Source of the DNA: Gemmatimonadota bacterium
GTDB lineage: Bacteria; Gemmatimonadota; Gemmatimonadetes; Gemmatimonadales; Gemmatimonadaceae
DNA length: 10,601 nt
Assembly (NCBI GenBank): GCA_016794735.1
Contig: JAEUJK010000451.1
Location: forward strand, 1-10,601
Reading direction: 5' to 3'
The notes below the pieces were generated by a model. That model saw nothing but the letters and a program-made list of their open reading frames with translations. It was not told the origin of the DNA and made no database searches. Every line of letters starts with the position of its first letter. Position 1 is the stretch's first letter. Of this stretch, positions 7,051 to 10,601 are shown piece by piece. Position numbers and translations under genes: made by a program.

Positions 7051-9288
7051 TTAGCGCCGGTCGCCCCCGCGACGGTCGCGCCCGCGCCCGCCACGACCAC
7101 CACCGCCACCCGGGCGACGCTCGCGACGCTCACCGGAGTCCCCGCCCTCACCACCTTCGGCAGGGACCGAGGCGCCGCCTTCGCTCGCCGGCGCATCGAC
7201 CATCCCTTCCGGCTTCGGCATCAACGCCTTCATCGACAGGCGGAGGCGCCCACGCTCGTCGCGATCGATCAGCTTGACCGTGACGCGATCGCCCTTCTTG
7301 ACCACGTCCTCGGTCTTCTCGACGCGCGTGTGCCGCATCTCGGAGATGTGGAGCAGGCCCTCGGTGCCGGGCATGATCTCGATGAAGGCGCCGAAGGTCG
7401 TGGTGCTCTTCACCGTGCCCTCGTACGTCTCGCCGACAATCGGCTCCGCCGTGATCGCCTGCACCATCTGGCGGGCACGCTCCATCGACTCGCCACCGAC
7501 CGCAGCGATCGTGACGAGGCCGGAATCGTCCACCGTGAGCTGGGCACCCGTCTCTTCCTGGATCCCGCGGATCGTCTTGCCCTTGGGGCCGATGAGGTCG
7601 CCGATCTTCTCGGGGTTGATCGACATCGTGACGATGCGCGGCGCGTAGACCGACATCTCGCTGCGCGGCGCCTCGAGGGCCTTCTTCATCTCCCCGAGGA
7701 TATGCAGGCGACCTTCCTTGGCCTGGGCCAGCGCTTCCTTCATGATCTTGAGGTCGAGCCCCTCGATCTTGATGTCCATCTGGATCGACGTGATGCCCTG
7801 CTCCGTCCCCGCGACCTTGAAGTCCATGTCGCCGAGGTGGTCCTCGGTGCCGAGGATGTCAGTGAGCACCGCGTACTTCTTGCCTTCCTTGATGAGGCCC
7901 ATCGCCACGCCGGCGACGGCCGCACGCACGGGGACGCCGGCGTCGAACAGGGCGAGCGAGCCGCCGCAGACGCTGGCCATCGACGACGACCCGTTCGACT
8001 CGAGGATGTCGGAGACGATGCGGATCGTGTACGGGAATTCGTTGAAGTCGGGCAGGACGGCCTGCAGCGCGCGCTCGGCGAGGTTGCCGTGGCCGATCTC
8101 GCGGCGCGAGGTCCCACGCACCGGCCGCACTTCACCCGTCGAGAACGGCGGGAAGTTGTAGTGCAGCATGAACGTCTGCGTCGACTCCGCGGCCTCGTGG
8201 ATCGTGTCGAGGCGCTGGACGTCTTCGGCGGTGCCTAACGTGGCGGCCACCAGGGCCTGCGTCTGGCCGCGCGTGAAGAGCGCCGAACCGTGCGCACGCG
8301 GCAGCACGGTCGTGTCGATCGTGATCGGGCGGACCTCAGTGGTCTTGCGGCCGTCGACCCGCAGGCTGGTGGAGAGCACCTGGCTGCGGAGCGCGTTGTA
8401 CTCGAGGTCCCCGAGCACCGAGTAGATGTGCGGCGCCCAGTCCGGGTTGCTCGCGACGAGCTTCTCGTTGACGGCGGCCTTCACGGCCTCGACGGCCTGG
8501 ATGCGCGTGTGCTTGTCCTTCTGGTTGAGGGCCGCGACGATGCGGTCCTCGGCTTCCTTCGTGACCGCCTTCACGATCTCGTCCGGCACCGCGCTCTTGG
8601 TCCACTCCATCTTGGGCTCGCGGCCCTTCTTGAGCAGGTCGTGCTGGAGGTCGATGAGTTCCTTGATGCCGCCGTGCGCGATCGTGAGCGCCTCGAGCGC
8701 ATCGGCCTCACTCACCTCGTTGGCGCCACCCTCGACCATCACGATCGAGTCGGCGGAGCCGGCGACGACAAACTCCAGGTCGCTGTACTCGAGCTGCTGG
8801 AAGGTCGGGTTGAGGATCCACTTGTCCTGCACGCGGCCGACGCGCACGCCGGCGATCGGGGCCATGAACGGGATCTTCGAGTGGTTCAGGGCAAACGAGG
8901 TCGCGACCAGGCCCAACACGTCGGTGTCGTTCTCCTGGTCCGCCGAGATCACGTAGACGAAGACCTGGACCTCGTTCTTGAAGCCTTCCGGGAAGAGCGG
9001 ACGAATCGAACGGTCGATGATGCGCGCGGAGAGGATCTCGTGGTCATGCGGGCGTCCTTCGCGCTTGATGAAGCCACCCGGGATCTTGCCGGCCGCGTAG
9101 GTCTTCTCGCGGTATTCGACCGTCAGGGGGAAAAACGGGAGGTTGCTCTGCTTGTCCGTGACCGTGACGGCCGCGAGGACCATCGTGTCGCCAAAACGGA
9201 CCACCGCGGAGCCCGCGGCCTGCTTGGCCATGCGGCCGGTTTCGATGGAGAGCGTGCGACCCGCGAACGTGCGTTCGATTCGTTGCAT
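7051..9288 (-). CDS. pnp: Polynucleotide phosphorylase (PNPase)
   Basis: PNPase degrades RNA 3' to 5' using phosphate and can add nucleotides in reverse; it forms a trimeric ring in the cytoplasm. The 745 residues contain the first RNase PH domain (about 5-145, with FFPLTVEYREKTYAAGKIPG at 52-71), an alpha-helical linker, the second RNase PH domain (about 310-540), a KH domain with the GPKG loop (567-570) and an S1 domain (about 617-690). Catalytic residues expected from the E. coli enzyme are visible: D483, D489 and K491 in the TEDHLGDMDFKVAGT stretch. After S1 comes a roughly 55-residue acidic then Gly/Arg-rich tail ending GRGRDRRGGDRR. The ATG at 9286-9288 gives the standard N-terminus with GRTLSIETGRMAKQA. 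rpsO lies upstream, separated by a terminator; the M16 peptidase follows 4 nt later. A stem-loop in the leader could support autoregulation of the kind known for pnp in E. coli. Confidence 0.98.
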   Translation of the reverse strand: MQRIERTFAGRTLSIETGRMAKQAAGSAVVRFGDTMVLAAVTVTDKQSNLPFFPLTVEYREKTYAAGKIPGGFIKREGRPHDHEILSARIIDRSIRPLFPEGFKNEVQVFVYVISADQENDTDVLGLVATSFALNHSKIPFMAPIAGVRVGRVQDKWILNPTFQQLEYSDLEFVVAGSADSIVMVEGGANEVSEADALEALTIAHGGIKELIDLQHDLLKKGREPKMEWTKSAVPDEIVKAVTKEAEDRIVAALNQKDKHTRIQAVEAVKAAVNEKLVASNPDWAPHIYSVLGDLEYNALRSQVLSTSLRVDGRKTTEVRPITIDTTVLPRAHGSALFTRGQTQALVAATLGTAEDVQRLDTIHEAAESTQTFMLHYNFPPFSTGEVRPVRGTSRREIGHGNLAERALQAVLPDFNEFPYTIRIVSDILESNGSSSMASVCGGSLALFDAGVPVRAAVAGVAMGLIKEGKKYAVLTDILGTEDHLGDMDFKVAGTEQGITSIQMDIKIEGLDLKIMKEALAQAKEGRLHILGEMKKALEAPRSEMSVYAPRIVTMSINPEKIGDLIGPKGKTIRGIQEETGAQLTVDDSGLVTIAAVGGESMERARQMVQAITAEPIVGETYEGTVKSTTTFGAFIEIMPGTEGLLHISEMRHTRVEKTEDVVKKGDRVTVKLIDRDERGRLRLSMKALMPKPEGMVDAPASEGGASVPAEGGEGGDSGERRERRPGGGGGRGGRGRDRRGGDRR

Positions 9289-9290
9289 CT

Positions 9291-9335
9291 GCCTGGTTGC
9301 GTGAGTGGGCGCCGCGAGCGGAGCCTTCGCCAGGC
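9291..9335 (-). promoter_or_regulatory. Stem-loop in the pnp leader that covers the ribosome-binding region
   Basis: On the minus strand GCCTGG (9335-9330) can pair with CCAGGC (9296-9291), only 2 nt before the pnp ATG. Inside that loop, GGC-T-CCG-CTCG-CGG-C-GCC forms a second stem of six pairs with one mismatch. The only Shine-Dalgarno-like AGG before pnp lies within the outer stem, so folding would hide it. E. coli PNPase represses its own mRNA through a leader stem cut by RNase III; whether that happens here is inference. No convincing pnp promoter was found in this leader. Confidence 0.4.
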
Positions 9336-9360
9336 CCGGGGCGCACGTGAAATGGGGACT

Positions 9361-9398
9361 GCAAACACAAAACGCGCGGGGCCATGGGCACCCGCGCG
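9361..9398 (-). terminator. Intrinsic terminator after rpsO
   Basis: CGCGCGGG (9373-9380) pairs with CCCGCGCG (9391-9398) in a perfect 8-bp stem, and GCC/GGC inside extends it past a one-base bulge. On the minus strand the stem is followed directly by TTTTGTGTTTGC, a good T-tract. It begins 21 nt beyond the rpsO stop and precedes the pnp leader. The same layout, with partial read-through into pnp, is known for E. coli rpsO-pnp. This is the clearest terminator in the window. Confidence 0.82.
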
Positions 9399-9418
9399 AA
9401 TGATCCTACCGATGCGGC

Positions 9419-9679
9419 TTAGTGACGGAGGCCAAGGTCGCTGATGACCTTGCGATACCCCTCGACGTCCGAGCGCTTGAGGTACTCGAGCAACCGCTTC
9501 CGCTTGCCCACCATCTTGAGCAGCCCGCGGCGACCATGATGGTCCTTGGGGTTCGCCTTGAAATGGCCCGTGAGGTAGTTGATACGATCGGTCAACACCG
9601 CCACCTGCACACGCGTCGAACCCGTGTCCGACTCATGCGCCTTGTACTTCCCGATCGTCGCTGCCTTTTCGAAACTCAT
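9419..9679 (-). CDS. rpsO: 30S ribosomal protein S15
   Basis: S15 is a primary 16S rRNA-binding protein that nucleates assembly of the 30S platform and contributes to a bridge with the 50S subunit. The 86 residues are close to the usual 88-89. Family features are clear: HESDTGSTRVQVAVLT (15-30), the HFKANPKDHHGRRGLLKMV block (39-57), and KRKRLLEYLKR (59-69), which together make the helical rRNA-binding fold. The start ATG (9677-9679) is preceded by GAGGA with a 9-nt spacer, the best Shine-Dalgarno in the window and consistent with high expression. A terminator follows the stop. Upstream are a candidate promoter and leader hairpins. Cytoplasmic; identity is secure. Confidence 0.98.
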   Translation of the reverse strand: MSFEKAATIGKYKAHESDTGSTRVQVAVLTDRINYLTGHFKANPKDHHGRRGLLKMVGKRKRLLEYLKRSDVEGYRKVISDLGLRH

Positions 9680-9688
9680 GTGGTATAT

Positions 9689-9727
9689 TCCTCGCGCGAC
9701 CCAGTCGCCAGTTCGCTAAGTTGCTGG
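9689..9727 (-). promoter_or_regulatory. rpsO leader: strong ribosome-binding site and two adjacent hairpins
   Basis: The Shine-Dalgarno GAGGA is at 9693-9689. Just upstream on the mRNA, GCGAC (9708-9704) pairs with GTCGC (9700-9696) around a 3-nt loop. Next to it, CCAG (9727-9724) can pair with CTGG (9711-9708), sharing one base with the first stem. TCGCGCGA (9692-9699) is a perfect palindrome touching the Shine-Dalgarno and offers an alternative fold. Many bacteria have an S15-binding leader that represses rpsO, but the structures differ between phyla; I cannot match this one to a known class. Confidence 0.35.
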
Positions 9728-9731
9728 AAGC

Positions 9732-9760
9732 ATAACAACTTACTGGCCATCACCTAACCT
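9732..9760 (+). promoter_or_regulatory. Candidate promoter for the Ser/Thr kinase
   Basis: ATAACA (9732-9737) and TAACCT (9755-9760) are 17 nt apart on the plus strand. The -35 box matches 4 of 6 consensus bases; the -10 hexamer is the same as in the candidate secD promoter. Transcription would begin near 9767, leaving about 13 nt before the GTG start, so the mRNA would have almost no leader. Support is pattern only, and weaker than for rpsO. Confidence 0.3.
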
Positions 9761-9765
9761 GTAAA
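9737..9765 (-). promoter_or_regulatory. Candidate sigma70-type promoter for rpsO
   Basis: On the minus strand TTTACA (9765-9760) and TAAGTT (9742-9737) are 17 nt apart. The -35 box matches 5 of 6 consensus bases, the -10 box 3 of 6 including the key first two and last positions. Start of transcription near 9730 would give a leader of about 50 nt holding the hairpins and Shine-Dalgarno. It overlaps almost fully with the candidate promoter of the divergent kinase gene. Confidence 0.45.
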
Positions 9766-9779
9766 GCCGTCCGTACCCG

Positions 9780-10601
9780 GTGCCTGAGCGCTACCTCGGC
9801 AAGAGCCTCGGCAAGTACCGGGTCGAAGAGCTCATCGGCTCGGGCGGCTTCGCGTGGGTCTACCGCGGGTTCGATCCCACCCTGGGAATCCCGGTCGCCC
9901 TGAAGGTCCTCAAGCCGCAATTCGCCGGCGACCCCCAGTTCGAGGAACGCTTCCGCCGGGAGGCCTCCACCGCCGCCCGGCTCCGGCACCCCAACATCAT
10001 CAAGATCTACGAGGTCGGGAAAGACGGCGAGGCGGTCTACTTCGCCATGGATTACCTGCCCTCGGGGCTCGCCAACCGGCTCGAGACCCAGGCCTTCCTC
10101 CCCGAGGACGTCGTCATCCGGGTCGGGATCGACGTCGCCAAGGCCATCGGCTTCGCCCACCGCGAGGGGGTGATCCACCGGGACATCAAGGTCGACAACA
10201 TCATGTTCGACGTCCACGGGAATGCCGTGGTCGCCGACTTCGGGATCGCCCGCGCCACCTCCGGCTACACCCAGCAGACCGGGACCAACATGGTGGTCGG
10301 GACCCCCCAGTACTTCGCCCCGGAACAGGCCCGGGCCAAGCCGCTGGACGGCCGGGCCGACGTGTACTCCCTCGGGGTCTCCCTCTACCGAGCGGTCGCC
10401 GGTCGCCTCCCGTTCGAGGGGGAAGACTGGTACGAGATCGCCCGGGCCCACGTGGAGACAGATCCACCCCCACCCCGGCAGTTCAACCCGGACATCTCGG
10501 CGCCGTTCGAACGCCTGATCCTGCGCTGCCTTGCCAAGCACCCGGACGACCGCCCGGCGACCGGTGAGCAGCTCGCCGACGAGTTGGCCGCGATCCTGGC
10601 G
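9780..10601 (+). CDS. Hanks-type Ser/Thr protein kinase, cut off by the window edge
   Basis: This is a eukaryote-like protein kinase that would transfer phosphate from ATP to Ser/Thr of protein targets; targets are unknown. The 274 visible residues cover essentially the whole catalytic domain: glycine loop GSGGFAWVY (20-28), ATP lysine K42 in VALKVLK, helix-C E61, catalytic loop HRDIKVDN (133-140), DFG (153-155), activation segment ending in GTPQYFAPEQ (174-183), DVYSLGV (194-200) and the late Arg R258 in DDRPA. All key residues are present, so it should be active. The start is GTG at 9780; an in-frame TAA at 9762-9764 rules out anything earlier, and no ATG lies between. No Shine-Dalgarno is visible. 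The frame is still open at the window end, so any sensor, membrane or TPR part is unseen. It is divergent from rpsO, with 100 nt between the two starts. A pseudokinase is unlikely. Confidence 0.94.
   Translation, partial: MPERYLGKSLGKYRVEELIGSGGFAWVYRGFDPTLGIPVALKVLKPQFAGDPQFEERFRREASTAARLRHPNIIKIYEVGKDGEAVYFAMDYLPSGLANRLETQAFLPEDVVIRVGIDVAKAIGFAHREGVIHRDIKVDNIMFDVHGNAVVADFGIARATSGYTQQTGTNMVVGTPQYFAPEQARAKPLDGRADVYSLGVSLYRAVAGRLPFEGEDWYEIARAHVETDPPPPRQFNPDISAPFERLILRCLAKHPDDRPATGEQLADELAAILA

Noticed and set aside
7054..7110. Short GC-rich near-repeats at the pnp 3' end
   Set aside because: They are explained by Gly and Arg codons of the PNPase tail rather than by an independent repeat element.
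7047..7196. N-terminal extension of the M16 peptidase to an ATG inside pnp
   Set aside because: The 50 added residues are Ala/Val/Gly-rich, overlap the PNPase tail codons, and are absent from the usual family N-terminus.
6277..8238. A long plus-strand open frame opposite the M16 peptidase and pnp
   Set aside because: It is antisense to two well-supported genes, has no recognisable motif, and its composition mirrors the complementary codons.
8290..9444. A plus-strand open frame opposite pnp and the pnp leader
   Set aside because: It is antisense to the conserved RNase PH domain of PNPase and has no family resemblance.
9750..10541. A minus-strand open frame opposite the Ser/Thr kinase, rich in Gly, Asp and Val
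   Set aside because: The plus strand encodes all kinase catalytic motifs in order; the opposite frame is a codon-bias shadow.

Overview
This is a high-GC bacterial chromosome segment (by eye roughly two thirds G+C) made almost entirely of core genes. Eight genes lie head to tail on the minus strand, and one gene diverges on the plus strand at the right edge. The protein variants, the high GC and a Hanks-type Ser/Thr kinase beside rpsO suggest a Gemmatimonadota-like organism, but I hold that assignment only at moderate to low confidence. I see no mobile elements, CRISPR arrays, tRNA or rRNA genes, or phage features.

Reading along the minus strand from the right, the order is: rpsO (ribosomal protein S15); a good intrinsic terminator; pnp (polynucleotide phosphorylase) with a structured leader; an M16 (pitrilysin-family) zinc peptidase starting 4 nt after pnp; ald (alanine dehydrogenase) 24 nt after the peptidase; a 160-nt gap holding a strong hairpin and a sigma70-like promoter; secD and secF with overlapping stop and start codons; a second terminator-like hairpin; tatD (TatD-family metal-dependent hydrolase); and fhs (formate-tetrahydrofolate ligase), which is cut by the left edge. 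On the plus strand from 9780, a Ser/Thr protein kinase starts with GTG and runs off the right edge inside or just past its catalytic domain.

The likely transcription units, inferred from spacing and hairpins, are rpsO; pnp-M16-ald; secD-secF; and tatD-fhs. The rpsO-pnp-M16 order is a widespread bacterial arrangement linking ribosome assembly with RNA decay. secDF encodes the proton-driven helper of the Sec translocon; yajC, often its neighbour, is not present here. ald links alanine and pyruvate, and fhs feeds one-carbon units into the folate pool. These are housekeeping functions with no evident shared pathway.

I did not find a convincing undescribed system. The points most worth checking are regulatory or structural: interlocked divergent promoters between rpsO and the kinase, stem-loops in the rpsO and pnp leaders, a Gly/Arg-rich tail on PNPase, and a low-complexity insertion in the exported domain of SecD.
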